A stretch of DNA of 64,000 nucleotides from DATHXC01 sp035459965 (GCA_035459965.1 DATHXC010000010.1:62001-126000), one strand, 5' to 3'; shown: positions 52,015 to 61,129, counted from the stretch's first letter. The notes: generated from the letters alone by a model not told the origin. Numbers and translations: made by a program.

Positions 52015-52466
52015 TGCTTTCTCCTTGCTGCTTCATACGATGCCTTGAGTGCAGGCATGATGCTACTGACAGCGTCATCAGGGCTGCGACTCAACTCTTC
52101 CACCATGCCCCATGCGAATACTTTGTCTGATGGCTGTTCAAACACCACCACATAAGCATCCATGATAGGGACGTCATAAAATACCGGTGTACAGCCACGT
52201 CTACGATGGCAGCGCATATTCATATCCTGGCGTGTACCTGTCAGCAGGTCATAATGCTTAGCGAGGAACTGTTTGCCGTTCGCAGAAAAAGTGTGGCTGG
52301 CAAGCAGGGTGGCCTTGCCCACCGCATTATCAACCTGGATCTGGTCGGCACCACGAGTGATCTGAGCGGTCTGTGGACGCTGTAAAGGGATGAAGCCAGC
52401 ACAGCCGCCCAGCATCAAACTGAGTAGCAATGCAGGAATCCAGAATTTAAGTCGCATACTATTCAT
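52011..52466 (-). CDS. Putative lipoprotein
   Basis: A 151-residue exported protein with lipobox LGGC (C22) after LKFWIPALLLSLM. The mature protein has a CHRRRGC pair, likely a disulfide, and the segment DAYVVVFEQPSDKVFAWGMVEEL. ATG 52466 (MNSMRLK) is preferred; ATG 52508 would lie within rluB and lack a signal-peptide character. Overlaps the following lipoprotein by ATGA. Function unknown; the two may form an outer-membrane pair. Confidence 0.65.
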   Translation of the reverse strand: MNSMRLKFWIPALLLSLMLGGCAGFIPLQRPQTAQITRGADQIQVDNAVGKATLLASHTFSANGKQFLAKHYDLLTGTRQDMNMRCHRRRGCTPVFYDVPIMDAYVVVFEQPSDKVFAWGMVEELSRSPDDAVSSIMPALKASYEAARRKQ

Positions 52467-52479
52467 TTCAATCCGACCA

Positions 52480-53688
52480 TTAACCGCGACCACGGTTCCT
52501 GTCGCCATCTTTCTTTAAATCCCCAGCCCTTTTAGACTCTCCTGCCTTTTTAGGTTTAGCAACAGGCACATCACTGCCCTGCCGAATTCGTCGATTGGCA
52601 ACTGGTTTTTTTGCTTTAGCTGTAGCACCTGATTTACCAGATCCGGGAGCTTTGCCTGCTACCGGCCTACTCCTGGATTTTCGTTCAGTACCCGTCAGCG
52701 TTTCAGCCAGGCTTGGTGGCCTTTCGCGCTCGACATAATCTTTGCGTCTTGCAGGGGCAGCTTCACCTAGGCCAAGATGATCTTTTGTCTCTTTACCCGA
52801 CTTAGGGGTGAAAGCCTTGCCTGCTTTTTCTTTTTCACGCGCACTTAACTGGCGTAGTGGCGTTTTCGGTACTTCCAGGCCAGCCCATTCCAGCAGACCC
52901 AAGACTACTTTAGGATCCAGCTCCATCATCATGCCGCGCTTGAGCCTTGGGGGCAGGTTGACAGGGCCAAAGCGTACACGCATCAGGCGACTCACTGGCA
53001 ACTGGAAAGCCTCGAACAAACGGCGAACTTCCCGGTTGCGACCTTCACGCAGGATGACCTGATACCAATGGTTAGAGCCTTCACCACCCTGTGGCTGGAT
53101 TGCATCAAACTTAGCAGGGCCATCATCCAGTTCTATACCAGATCGGAGCAAGCCCAGCTGTTCGTCGGTCAATTCACCAAAAATACGTACTGCATATTCA
53201 CGCTCCACCTCGTAACGCGGGTGCATGAAATGGTTGGCAAGGTCCCCGGAAGTAGTAAACATGAGGATGCCAGACGTATTAATATCCAGGCGGCCAATCG
53301 CAATCCATTTTGCGCCTTTGACGTGCGGCAGCTTATCAAACACTGAAGCCCGGTTTTCCGGGTCGTCCTGGCTCACAATCTCGCCTTCCGGTTTGTGGTA
53401 GATCAGCACCTTGGCCATTGGTGCCTCAAAAGGCAGATGCAATGGGCGACTATCCAGGCGAATGACATCGGTTGAAACCACACCCGCACCAACCTGCGCC
53501 ACCTGGCCATTAATGGTGATACGACCACTCGCAATAAGTGTCTCCATATCACGGCGCGAACCCAGACCGGACAATGCCAGTAGCTTATGCAGGCGCCGTG
53601 GAATTTCATCCGGGTTGGCGACGACTATCCGGGCGGTAGGACGCAAGCTTTCATTAGGGTTGCGCTGCTGTTTGAAGGGACGTGCCAT
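52480..53688 (-). CDS. rluB: 23S rRNA pseudouridine-2605 synthase
   Basis: A 402-residue RsuA-family pseudouridine synthase. S4 RNA-binding domain at about 30-75 (RRLHKLLALSGLGSRRDMETL), catalytic motif GRLDINTSGILMFT with the nucleophilic aspartate, and LREGRNREVRRLFEA. The last 130 residues are a Lys/Arg/Gly/Pro-rich disordered tail (ending DLKKDGDRNRGRG), much longer than the E. coli enzyme and typical of betaproteobacterial RluB. It overlaps the upstream region of the lipoprotein gene but not its coding start. Confidence 0.93.
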   Translation of the reverse strand: MARPFKQQRNPNESLRPTARIVVANPDEIPRRLHKLLALSGLGSRRDMETLIASGRITINGQVAQVGAGVVSTDVIRLDSRPLHLPFEAPMAKVLIYHKPEGEIVSQDDPENRASVFDKLPHVKGAKWIAIGRLDINTSGILMFTTSGDLANHFMHPRYEVEREYAVRIFGELTDEQLGLLRSGIELDDGPAKFDAIQPQGGEGSNHWYQVILREGRNREVRRLFEAFQLPVSRLMRVRFGPVNLPPRLKRGMMMELDPKVVLGLLEWAGLEVPKTPLRQLSAREKEKAGKAFTPKSGKETKDHLGLGEAAPARRKDYVERERPPSLAETLTGTERKSRSRPVAGKAPGSGKSGATAKAKKPVANRRIRQGSDVPVAKPKKAGESKRAGDLKKDGDRNRGRG

Positions 53689-53873
53689 AAAATATCTGCT
53701 TGCTGAAGTGTAATGTACTGATTTTACCGCAGATTAGGCCCATAGCTGCTGTTTATGTCGCGGTTTATACCGGAAGCTTTATCTCGGGAATTATATTTTG
53801 CACAAAGAGTCACTCAAATCTAGATGCCTTTCCAGAATCGTCTAAAATACGCTGAGATATTAGGAAAAACTTG

Positions 53874-54095
53874 ATGTACAAATTTACGACTTTGCTCTAC
53901 TGCATACTACTCGCTGGCTGCGCATCAGCACCCAAGCCGCCCGAAACCAAGAAAATAGTTTTATCCCCGGAACAGGCAGCACAATGCAAGAAAGACTGCT
54001 TTGATGACCGGGTAGCCTGTTACAACCGCGCAGAACAAGCATGGCGTTGCGAAAATACTTACGGTTCGTGTACTCAGGTTTGCACGCCGCCCTAA
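53874..54095 (+). CDS. Small cysteine-rich lipoprotein (73 aa)
   Basis: A 73-residue exported protein. The signal helix FTTLLYCILLAGC gives a lipobox with C15. The mature part has six further cysteines in a tight pattern (CKKDC, ACYN, RCEN, SCTQVC), enough for three disulfides. The start is ATG 53874, with an AGGA site; a TTG three bases earlier is less likely. It is 57 bases upstream of the Fae-like gene on the same strand. No family recognised. Confidence 0.65.
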   Translation: MYKFTTLLYCILLAGCASAPKPPETKKIVLSPEQAAQCKKDCFDDRVACYNRAEQAWRCENTYGSCTQVCTPP

Positions 54096-54152
54096 TCAAT
54101 TCAATAGCCAATTCAATAATCAATCTTTCCCATCAATAATTCAGGAGTCAAC

Positions 54153-54701
54153 ATGAGCGATAAAATCGTAATGCGCGTAGCAGAAGCACTGGTAGCAGGC
54201 GGCCCTCCCGGTACAGCAGCAGAGCCGGAAGTTGCCATTGGGGAGATGGATGGCCCGATGGGCGTGGCGTTTGCCAACCTGCTAGGTGACCAGGTAAAAG
54301 GCCATACCCGTGTGCTTGCGCTACTCAACACCGACATCATGGTGCGCCCGGCGACCATCATGGTCAGCAAGGTGACCGTGAAAGATCCGAAATATACCAA
54401 TATCCTCATGGGCACAGTGCAGGCAGCGATTGCTCATGGTGTGCTGGATGCAGTGCGATGTGGAGATATACCAAAAGAAAAAGCCAATGACATCGGCATC
54501 ATTGTGTCGGTATGGCTAGCGCCTACAGTCGTCGATATCGTAGACCTGGATCATCAGATTCTATTCAATATCCATAGAGAAGCGACAGCAAAAGCCATCA
54601 AGAAGGCGATGAATAATGAGCCGAGTATTGACTGGTTACTTGAGAATCAGGACAAGATCACCCATAAGTATTTCCAGATGGGCCTGGATGGAAAAATTTA
54701 A
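54153..54701 (+). CDS. Formaldehyde-activating enzyme (Fae) homologue
   Basis: A 182-residue Fae-family protein. True Fae condenses formaldehyde with tetrahydromethanopterin. Matching blocks: RVAEALVAGG, GPMGVAFANLL, RPATIMVSKVTVKD (compare KPNTLMFNKVTIND), AAIAHGVLDAV and HREATAKAIKKAM. By eye alignment with Methylorubrum Fae, the position of the catalytic His (VAHIDLIIG) is occupied by E24 here (AAEPEVAIG). It is therefore a divergent homologue (Fae2/Fae3-like), perhaps a formaldehyde or folate-binding sensor rather than the enzyme. It supports a methylotrophic host. Its ribosome site (aggag) is good. Confidence 0.85.
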   Translation: MSDKIVMRVAEALVAGGPPGTAAEPEVAIGEMDGPMGVAFANLLGDQVKGHTRVLALLNTDIMVRPATIMVSKVTVKDPKYTNILMGTVQAAIAHGVLDAVRCGDIPKEKANDIGIIVSVWLAPTVVDIVDLDHQILFNIHREATAKAIKKAMNNEPSIDWLLENQDKITHKYFQMGLDGKI

Positions 54702-54711
54702 TACGCTGGCT

Positions 54712-55266
54712 TTATAAATCCAGCGGTATATCACCCTGCATAAAATTTTCCATGGGTGGCAGCTCAGACAATGAGCGCAGATTCAGGTCGTCGAGAAACG
54801 CCTTGGTCGTGGCATAGAGCGATGGGCGGCCAGGGACGTCGCGCTGACCCACGACATCGATCCAGTCACGTTCCTGCAATTGGCGCATGATATTGGGATT
54901 GACTGCGACACCGCGGATTTCCTCGATATCACCACGTGTCACCGGTTGGCGGTAGGCAATGATGGCCAAGGTTTCCATGGCGGCACGTGAGTAACGCTGC
55001 GGCCTTTCCGGATTCAACCGTGCCAGGAATGGCGCATATTCGGCACGCGCCTGAAAGCGCCAGCCGCTGGCGACTTGTACCAGCTCCATAGTTCGCGCTT
55101 GCCAGTCATTCTTGAGCTCATCCAGTAGCATCCTGAGCGTCGTGCGCTCCATGCGGCCTGCAAACAGGCGGAGGAGCTCATCCATGCCCAGCGGCGAGCC
55201 TGCGGTAAGCAGTGCAGCTTCCAGCACCAGCTTCATTTCGGTAGTGTTCTGCGGCTCAGTCTGCAT
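54712..55266 (-). CDS. scpB: Segregation and condensation protein B
   Basis: A 184-residue winged-helix protein, the kleisin-associated subunit of the bacterial condensin SMC-ScpA-ScpB. The tandem winged helices are seen in LVLEAALLTAGSPLGMDELLRLF and the motif RAAMETLAIIAYRQPVTRGDIEEIRGV. Its start overlaps the scpA end by 11 bases. Convergent with the Fae-like gene (10 bases between stops). Confidence 0.95.
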   Translation of the reverse strand: MQTEPQNTTEMKLVLEAALLTAGSPLGMDELLRLFAGRMERTTLRMLLDELKNDWQARTMELVQVASGWRFQARAEYAPFLARLNPERPQRYSRAAMETLAIIAYRQPVTRGDIEEIRGVAVNPNIMRQLQERDWIDVVGQRDVPGRPSLYATTKAFLDDLNLRSLSELPPMENFMQGDIPLDL

Positions 55267-56056
55267 GGCTGATCTGCAAGTAAATGGTGGTAAAAGCCGC
55301 TTGCTGGGTGATCTTCACCAGGCCTTCGCGAGCCAGCTCCAGTATGGCAAGAAAGCATACGACAAGTTTGGGAATGCCTTCATTGACGATATCAAACAGG
55401 TCAGTGAATTCCACCATTTTGTCCTGCTTTAAACGGCGCAGAATCTGGCTCATATGCTCGCGTACCGAAAGCTCGGCGCGGCCTATCTTGTGATGCTGGA
55501 AGTTACTGGCACGCGCGATGACCGATTGCCAGGCCGCCATGAGGTCTTCGAGCGAGACTGTAGGCGGTTGCACTTCGATGATCTGCTCATAATAAGCCTG
55601 TGCTACCAGAATCTCGGCACCAACCTGTGGCATGGCATCCAGCCTTTGTGCAGCCAGCTTGATGGATTCATATTCCATGAGACGCCTGACCAGTTCCGCA
55701 CGCGGGTCATCTTCACTTTCAATCTCGGCAGGCTTGGGCAGCAGCATGCGTGACTTGATCTCGATCAGCATGGCCGACATCAGCAGGTAATCTGCCGCCA
55801 GCTCCAGCTTGATGGATCGCATCTTCTCCACGAACTCCATATACTGCCGAGTCAGGTCAGCCATGGGGATATCGAGGATATCCAGGTTATGTTTGCGAAT
55901 GAGGTAGAGCAAAAGATCCAGCGGCCCTTCGAAGGCCTCAAGGTAGACTTCTAGCGCATCAGGTGGGATGTACAGGTCGTGCGGCAGCTCGGTATAAGCC
56001 TCACCATGGATGCGGGCATCTAGTGCTGGCTTAGCTGTTGTAAGCTGGGTTTGCAT
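55256..56056 (-). CDS. scpA: Segregation and condensation protein A
   Basis: A 266-residue kleisin. The N-terminal SMC-binding helix follows YLEAFEGPLDLLLYLIRKHNLDILDIPMADLTRQYMEF, the strongest ScpA signature. The middle is acidic and helical. The C-terminal winged helix ends in LAREGLVKITQQAAFTTIYL. Coupled to scpB. The chromosomal SMC partner is not in the window. Confidence 0.95.
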   Translation of the reverse strand: MQTQLTTAKPALDARIHGEAYTELPHDLYIPPDALEVYLEAFEGPLDLLLYLIRKHNLDILDIPMADLTRQYMEFVEKMRSIKLELAADYLLMSAMLIEIKSRMLLPKPAEIESEDDPRAELVRRLMEYESIKLAAQRLDAMPQVGAEILVAQAYYEQIIEVQPPTVSLEDLMAAWQSVIARASNFQHHKIGRAELSVREHMSQILRRLKQDKMVEFTDLFDIVNEGIPKLVVCFLAILELAREGLVKITQQAAFTTIYLQISHAD

Positions 56057-56062
56057 ATTGAA

Positions 56063-56395
56063 TTAATGCGCCACCGATTTGGAAAACACGTTAATTACTA
56101 CCACCCCTGAAATGATCAAACCCATACCTAACATTGCAGGCGTATCCAGCGTTTGTCGATAGACGATCCAGCCAAGAATGGAGATGGACACGATTCCAAC
56201 CCCCGACCAGATTGCATACATGATGCCGACCGGCAATACGCGCAGGCTGATGGTCATGAAATAAAACGCCGTGCCATAGCCGATTACCACCAGCACTGAC
56301 GGCCAGAACCGGGTGAACTCGTTGGATGCCTTAAGTGAAGTGGTGGCAATCACTTCAGCAATGATTGCAATTGAGATGGCGAGCCAATGGTTCAT
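56063..56395 (-). CDS. Small multidrug resistance (SMR) transporter
   Basis: A 110-residue, four-helix transporter of the EmrE/QacE type. The essential glutamate is E14 (ISIAIIAEVIATTSLKAS), and YAIWSGVGIVSISILGW is the family motif in helix 3. It exports cationic drugs and, in some members, guanidinium: the Gdx subgroup has diagnostic residues not obvious here, and the TSLKAS motif is more EmrE-like. Start ATG 56395, two genes from trpS. Confidence 0.92.
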   Translation of the reverse strand: MNHWLAISIAIIAEVIATTSLKASNEFTRFWPSVLVVIGYGTAFYFMTISLRVLPVGIMYAIWSGVGIVSISILGWIVYRQTLDTPAMLGMGLIISGVVVINVFSKSVAH

Positions 56396-56419
56396 ATCGC
56401 AACTGCCTTGTTTAGATTA

Positions 56420-57622
56420 TCAGGAATAATTCAGGCCCATGACATCGCGCACTTCGCGCATGGTTTCACGCGCCATCTTGCGTGCTCGCTCGCAGCCTTC
56501 AGCCACTACATTCTTCACCAGCGTCGGGTCTTCAGCATAGTGCGCGGCGCGCTCCTGTATCGGCTTCAGCTCGGCCAGCACCGCTTCAATCACTGGCGTT
56601 TTGCATTCGATACAGCCGATACCGGCAGTTTTACAGCCGTTTTGTGCCCACTCCCGCGTACTCTCATCCGAATACACTTCATGTAGTTGCCATACCGGGC
56701 ACTTGGCCGGATCGCCCGGATCGGTGCGACGGATACGCGCAGGGTCGGTCGGCATGGTCTTGATTTTTTTGGCGATGGAATCCGGTGCTTCACGCAGGGA
56801 AATGGTGTTGTTATAGGATTTGGACATTTTCTGCCCATCCAGGCCTGGCATTTTGGAGGCAGGTGTCAGCTTGTATTCCGGCTCGACCAGGATCATCTTG
56901 CCACCGCCCTCCAGATAGCCCAGAAGGCGTTCACGATCACCCAGGCTCAGGCCCTGTTGCTCTTCTATCATGGCTTGTGCCGAAGCAAGCGCCTCATCAT
57001 CGCCGGTTTCCTGATAGCGTGTCCGCATCTCTTCATATAGCGCACCACGCTTATTGCCCAGCTTCTTGATGGCGGCATGAGCTTTTTCTTCAAAACCCGC
57101 CTCACGGCCATAGATATGGTTAAAGCGTCGGGCAATCTCGCGCGTGAATTCAATATGCGGAATCTGATCTTCGCCCACCGGCACTTGCGTTGCCTTGTAG
57201 ATCAGGATATCCGCGCTTTGCAGCAATGGATAACCAAGAAAACCATAGGTCGACAGATCTTTCTGCGCCAGCTTTTCCATCTGGTCTTTGTAAGTCGGCA
57301 CACGTTCCAGCCAGCTTAACGGGGTAATCATGGAGAGCAAGGTATGCAGCTCGGCATGTTCTGGCACGCGGGACTGGATAAAAATAGTGGCATTTGCAGG
57401 GTCTACGCCAGCTGCCAGCCAGTCGATCACCATCTCCCAGACGCTTTCCTCGATGATTTCTGGCGTATCGTAATGCGTGGTGAGCGCATGCCAATCCGCC
57501 ACGAAGAACAGGCATTCATGCTCGTGTTGCAGCTTAATCCAGTTTTTTAAAACGCCGTGATAATGTCCAAGATGCAAGTTCCCCGTAGGACGCATGCCCG
57601 ATAAAACGCGCTCGACTGCCAT
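56420..57622 (-). CDS. trpS: Tryptophan--tRNA ligase
   Basis: A 400-residue class I aminoacyl-tRNA synthetase. The HIGH-like motif is GNLHLGHYHG (about 14-23) and KMSKS is in GLDGQKMSKSYNN. There is a large insert of about 60 residues (GREAGFEEKAHAAIKKLGNKR... region) before KMSKS, as in several betaproteobacteria, and a CIECK motif near the C-terminus. Same strand as the SMR gene, 24 bases upstream. Confidence 0.96.
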   Translation of the reverse strand: MAVERVLSGMRPTGNLHLGHYHGVLKNWIKLQHEHECLFFVADWHALTTHYDTPEIIEESVWEMVIDWLAAGVDPANATIFIQSRVPEHAELHTLLSMITPLSWLERVPTYKDQMEKLAQKDLSTYGFLGYPLLQSADILIYKATQVPVGEDQIPHIEFTREIARRFNHIYGREAGFEEKAHAAIKKLGNKRGALYEEMRTRYQETGDDEALASAQAMIEEQQGLSLGDRERLLGYLEGGGKMILVEPEYKLTPASKMPGLDGQKMSKSYNNTISLREAPDSIAKKIKTMPTDPARIRRTDPGDPAKCPVWQLHEVYSDESTREWAQNGCKTAGIGCIECKTPVIEAVLAELKPIQERAAHYAEDPTLVKNVVAEGCERARKMARETMREVRDVMGLNYS

Positions 57623-57778
57623 ATTATTTTAATAACCCTGATTTGAGATGATTCTATTATACGAAAACTCTGGCAGAAAAAAGGGTTATCGCAGCAACTC
57701 TACAAAAAAACTCTGTAAATGGCTTTAGAAAAAAGCTTTAGAGAAAAGTTAATCTAGATGAAGCCATATAGCAAAGCT

Positions 57779-58444
57779 TTATAAAAATATAGCGGAAACG
57801 ATACTGAGTACCACCACGATAAAAGGATTCATGATCGTTGAAAGTACACCCGTGAATAGCAACACCAGCAGGATGATGAAACCATAACGCTCCAGCATGG
57901 CGAATTTAAAGGCCAGCTTGTTCGGCAGCAGACTCACCGCGATACGGCCGCCATCCAGTGGCGGCAAAGGCAGCAGGTTAAGCACCATCAGCACAGTATT
58001 GATCATGACACCCACCGCGCCCATAAAGGCTAGTGGCAATGTGGCAGAAGAAGGAAATAGCACACTGAATTTAATGACCAGCGCCCAGATCACAATCATC
58101 ACCAGATTGGATGCAGGTCCGGCAGCAGCTACCCATAACATATCCTTTTTCGGATTGCGCAAACGTGAAAAATCCACGGGCACCGGTTTGGCCCAGCCGA
58201 ATAAAATACCGCCGATGACCAGGGTAATGGCGGGGATCACGATAGTGCCCACCGGGTCGATATGCTTGATCGGGTTAAGCGTGATGCGGCCTTGCTGGAA
58301 TGCAGTCATATCGCCAAAGTATTTCGCCACATAGCCATGCGCAGCTTCATGCACGGTAATGGCGAAAATAATGGGGATCGCCGAGACCGCGATTTTTTGT
58401 ACGGTGCCTAATGCTGCCAGGCCGCTTAACAATTCAAATAACAT
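57779..58444 (-). CDS. Site-2 protease family protein (M50)
   Basis: A 221-residue membrane zinc protease. The zinc motif is H32-E33-x2-H36 (VHEAAHGYVAKYFGD), and the third ligand region is NLLPLPPLDGGRI. It has six helices and lacks the PDZ domain of RseP, which makes it the short M50 (SREBP site-2-like) type. Located between yciO and trpS, a conserved betaproteobacterial order. The substrate is not known. Confidence 0.92.
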   Translation of the reverse strand: MLFELLSGLAALGTVQKIAVSAIPIIFAITVHEAAHGYVAKYFGDMTAFQQGRITLNPIKHIDPVGTIVIPAITLVIGGILFGWAKPVPVDFSRLRNPKKDMLWVAAAGPASNLVMIVIWALVIKFSVLFPSSATLPLAFMGAVGVMINTVLMVLNLLPLPPLDGGRIAVSLLPNKLAFKFAMLERYGFIILLVLLFTGVLSTIMNPFIVVVLSIVSAIFL

Positions 58445-58488
58445 GTTTCATTTTCCAATTTATAGAGTTTAGGTTTGTTAGCTGATGT

Positions 58489-59121
58489 TTAGAGCGGCTC
58501 AAGCCCGAAAGGTTTGAGATCCCCCGCGCCCTGCCTTACCAGTTGCGGGATTTCCCCCGTCAAATCTATCACTGTGGTGGGTGTAGCACTGCAAGGACCT
58601 GCATCAATGACTAGGTCCAGCTGATGCTCCAGGCTATCGCGTATTTCCCATGCCTCATTTGGCGGATATTCCTCACCCGGTATAGACAGCGTCATACTGA
58701 GCAAAGGCTCATTCAAGGCTTCAAGGATAGCCTGGGTCACCGCATGTTCCGGTACGCGCAGGCCTATGGTACTGCGCTTGGGATGTTGCAGGCGGCGTGG
58801 TACTTCACGCGTCGCTTTCAGGATAAAAGTATATTGTCCGGGCGTATTGGCCTTGAGCAAACGAAACTGGCTGTTATCCACCTGCGCATAGGTGGCAAGC
58901 TCTGCCAGGTTGCGGCATACCAGTGTGAAATGATGCGACTCATCCACACCACGGATATCACGGATGCGGGTTTGTGCATCCTTGTTGCCCAGCACACAAC
59001 CAAGTGCATAGCTGGAATCGGTAGGGTAAGCCACAACACCACCACTATTAAGGATTTCAACAGCTTGGTTGACCAGCCTGGCTTGTGGCGTTTGCGGATG
59101 AATAACGAAATACTGAGCCAT
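58489..59121 (-). CDS. yciO: YciO-like Sua5/YrdC-family protein
   Basis: A 210-residue protein of the YrdC/Sua5 superfamily. It begins FVIHPQTPQARLVNQAVEIL, then GGVVAYPTDSSYALGC, LVCRNLAELATYAQVDN, PGQYTFILKATREVPRR and a C-terminal GAGDLKPFGL, a close match to E. coli YciO. YciO has weak threonylcarbamoyl-AMP activity in vitro, but its cellular role is unclear. The start shares one base with the stop of the upstream PHP gene (TAATG). Confidence 0.92.
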   Translation of the reverse strand: MAQYFVIHPQTPQARLVNQAVEILNSGGVVAYPTDSSYALGCVLGNKDAQTRIRDIRGVDESHHFTLVCRNLAELATYAQVDNSQFRLLKANTPGQYTFILKATREVPRRLQHPKRSTIGLRVPEHAVTQAILEALNEPLLSMTLSIPGEEYPPNEAWEIRDSLEHQLDLVIDAGPCSATPTTVIDLTGEIPQLVRQGAGDLKPFGLEPL

Positions 59122-59993
59122 TAACTCGCCTTTGGCCGTGAGGCATGCATGGCAGCGAGTTCCGGCCAGTCTTTCCAGACAGGTACGCAGCCATGTGGCA
59201 AATCAGGCAGGCGCCCCATATCCATATAAGAATGTGCTGGCCCGTGATAATCCGACCCCATGGAAGCTGCCAGGTCAAACTGCCGTGCCACTTTGGCAAA
59301 CTCCTGATACTGCTCTGCGGAATGACTGCCGGTGACGACTTCAATGGCCTTACCACCAAGGCTGCGAAACTCCTCCATCAGCAACAGCATATTGGTGCGT
59401 CCAAGATCATAACGGCCGGGATGCGCAATCACTGCCACCCCGCCACTATTGATAATCCAGCTCAACGCCTCCTCCAGGCTTGCCCATTGGTGTTCCACGT
59501 AACCAGGCTTACCTTTAACCAGGTATTTCTTGAATACACCACGCATATCCTTGGCATGGCCTTTTTCTATAAGATAGCGCGCAAAATGGGCGCGGCTGAT
59601 GATGCCCTGGCTGGCATATTTATAAGCGCCTTCCAGGCTGCCTGAGATGCCAATCTGCTCAAGCCCGGCAGCAATGCGCTCCGCCCGCGTATGGCGCCCG
59701 GCACGAATCGCCTCAAGGCCATTAGCCAGTGGCGGATATTGGGGGTCTATCCTGAGACCGACAATATGCAATGTGCGCCTACGCCAGGTGACCGAAATCT
59801 CTACGCCATTGATAAACTGGATACCATGCACATTAGCGCAAGCACGCGCTTCATCCAGGCCAGAGATATCATCATGGTCGGTCAGCGCCATCACGCGCAC
59901 CCCTTGACGCGCGGCATGCTCAACTAAAACCGTCGGCGTGAAAAGGCCATCAGAGATAGTAGAGTGACAGTGAAGATCAATTTGAGCAGGCAT
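59121..59993 (-). CDS. PHP domain phosphoesterase (RNase AM / YciV-like)
   Basis: A 290-residue metal-dependent PHP-domain phosphatase. The metal-binding motifs are DLHCHSTISDG (residues 6-16), LTDHDDISG, NGVEISV, IAHPGRYD and GSDYHGPAH. Homologues (YciV/RnaAM) act on 5'-ends of RNA and on 3',5'-nucleoside bisphosphates. Coupled to yciO by a one-base overlap, as in many gamma- and betaproteobacteria. Start ATG 59993, probably the first gene of the unit. Confidence 0.92.
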   Translation of the reverse strand: MPAQIDLHCHSTISDGLFTPTVLVEHAARQGVRVMALTDHDDISGLDEARACANVHGIQFINGVEISVTWRRRTLHIVGLRIDPQYPPLANGLEAIRAGRHTRAERIAAGLEQIGISGSLEGAYKYASQGIISRAHFARYLIEKGHAKDMRGVFKKYLVKGKPGYVEHQWASLEEALSWIINSGGVAVIAHPGRYDLGRTNMLLLMEEFRSLGGKAIEVVTGSHSAEQYQEFAKVARQFDLAASMGSDYHGPAHSYMDMGRLPDLPHGCVPVWKDWPELAAMHASRPKAS

Positions 59994-60203
59994 GATTGGA
60001 GAGTTGATAGCTAAGCTTAAAGATTATATGGGGCGTAAAGTCTTGTGATACAAGGCTAATCATAGCAAAATACACATCCTGCTCATACCGAAGCCTGTAA
60101 GATTGAGCTTTTCTGATTAAGTATTGTCACAATCCAGACTTATAATTTCACACCTGTTTAATTCCAATGACACACTTGGCATTCATAAATTGAAAGTTCC
60201 TGC

Positions 60204-60827
60204 ATGAAGTTTTTATTCGACCTGTTTCCGGTCATCCTGTTTTTTATTACATTAAAAGTTGCAGAGAAAGCAGCTTCTGCCAGTCTGGTACTAGGCAAAA
60301 TCCTTGGGTTTCTGGGAATTACTGCAACAGTCAAACCAGACATGGTCCCCATCATGCTGGCGACCATTGCTGTGATTGTCGCCAGCATCATTCAAATTGC
60401 CTGGGTTAAGCTGCGCCACGGTAAGGTAGATAAAACCCTATGGTTGAGCGCCATGCTGGTAGTGGTACTGGGCGGAATGACGCTGTATTTCCAGAATGAT
60501 ACTTTTATCAAGTGGAAACCGACTGTACTGTATTGGGTATTTGCTGTGGTGCTGGTTTGTGCGGATTTGTTCTGGAAAAAGAATTTCATCCGCACCATGA
60601 TGGGTAACGATATCGGGTTGCCTGAAAAAGTATGGAAAACACTGAATGTGTCATGGGCTATATTCTTTTTATGCCTGGGTATTCTTAATCTGTATGTCGC
60701 TTTCAACTACTCTATCGATACCTGGGCCAGCTTCAAGCTATTTGGCACCATGGGTCTGATGTTTGTATTTATCATCGCGCAAAGCCTGGCGATTAATAAA
60801 TACATCACCGTGGAGGATAAAAAATAA
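60204..60827 (+). CDS. yciB: Septation protein A-like membrane protein (YciB)
   Basis: A 207-residue integral membrane protein with five to six helices. MKFLFDLFPVILFFITLK opens the protein as in YciB, with KPTVLYWVFAVVL and NLYVAFNYSIDTWASFKLFGT near the end. YciB is linked to cell envelope synthesis and division. It is one base overlapping yciI (TAATG). Divergent from the PHP gene, with 210 bases between them. Confidence 0.95.
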   Translation: MKFLFDLFPVILFFITLKVAEKAASASLVLGKILGFLGITATVKPDMVPIMLATIAVIVASIIQIAWVKLRHGKVDKTLWLSAMLVVVLGGMTLYFQNDTFIKWKPTVLYWVFAVVLVCADLFWKKNFIRTMMGNDIGLPEKVWKTLNVSWAIFFLCLGILNLYVAFNYSIDTWASFKLFGTMGLMFVFIIAQSLAINKYITVEDKK

Positions 60828-61129
60828 TGTTATACGCCATCATGGCGCAAGACACGCCCGATAGTCTGGACAAACGGCTTGCCAACCGCCCTCCCCATCT
60901 GGCGCGCCTGCAGGCCTTGCAGAACGAAGGTCGATTGCTGCTGGCAGGTCCTTTCCCCGCCATAGACAGCATAGACCCAGGCCCCGCTGGTTACAGTGGC
61001 AGCCTTATCGTGGCGGAATTTGATAGCCTGGCCGAGGCAGAAACATGGGCAAATGCTGATCCATTTGTGAACGCAGGCGTATATGCCACTGTCACAGTCA
61101 AGCCATTTAGAAAAACGCTACCGGCTTGA
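60827..61129 (+). CDS. yciI: YciI-like protein
   Basis: A 100-residue ferredoxin-like fold protein. It carries RPPHLARLQALQNEGRLLLAGPFPAIDS, the histidine/aspartate-type YciI core, and a C-terminal SLAEAETWANADPFVNAGVYATVTVKPF. Related to actinobacterial dyp/PhzB small dimers; no proven function. Coupled by single-base overlaps to yciB and bolA. Confidence 0.93.
   Translation: MLYAIMAQDTPDSLDKRLANRPPHLARLQALQNEGRLLLAGPFPAIDSIDPGPAGYSGSLIVAEFDSLAEAETWANADPFVNAGVYATVTVKPFRKTLPA

Noticed and set aside
56063..56395. SMR transporter as the guanidinium exporter (Gdx) of the guanidine system
   Set aside because: It is 35 kb away, is not preceded by a recognised riboswitch, and its motifs look more like EmrE/QacE.
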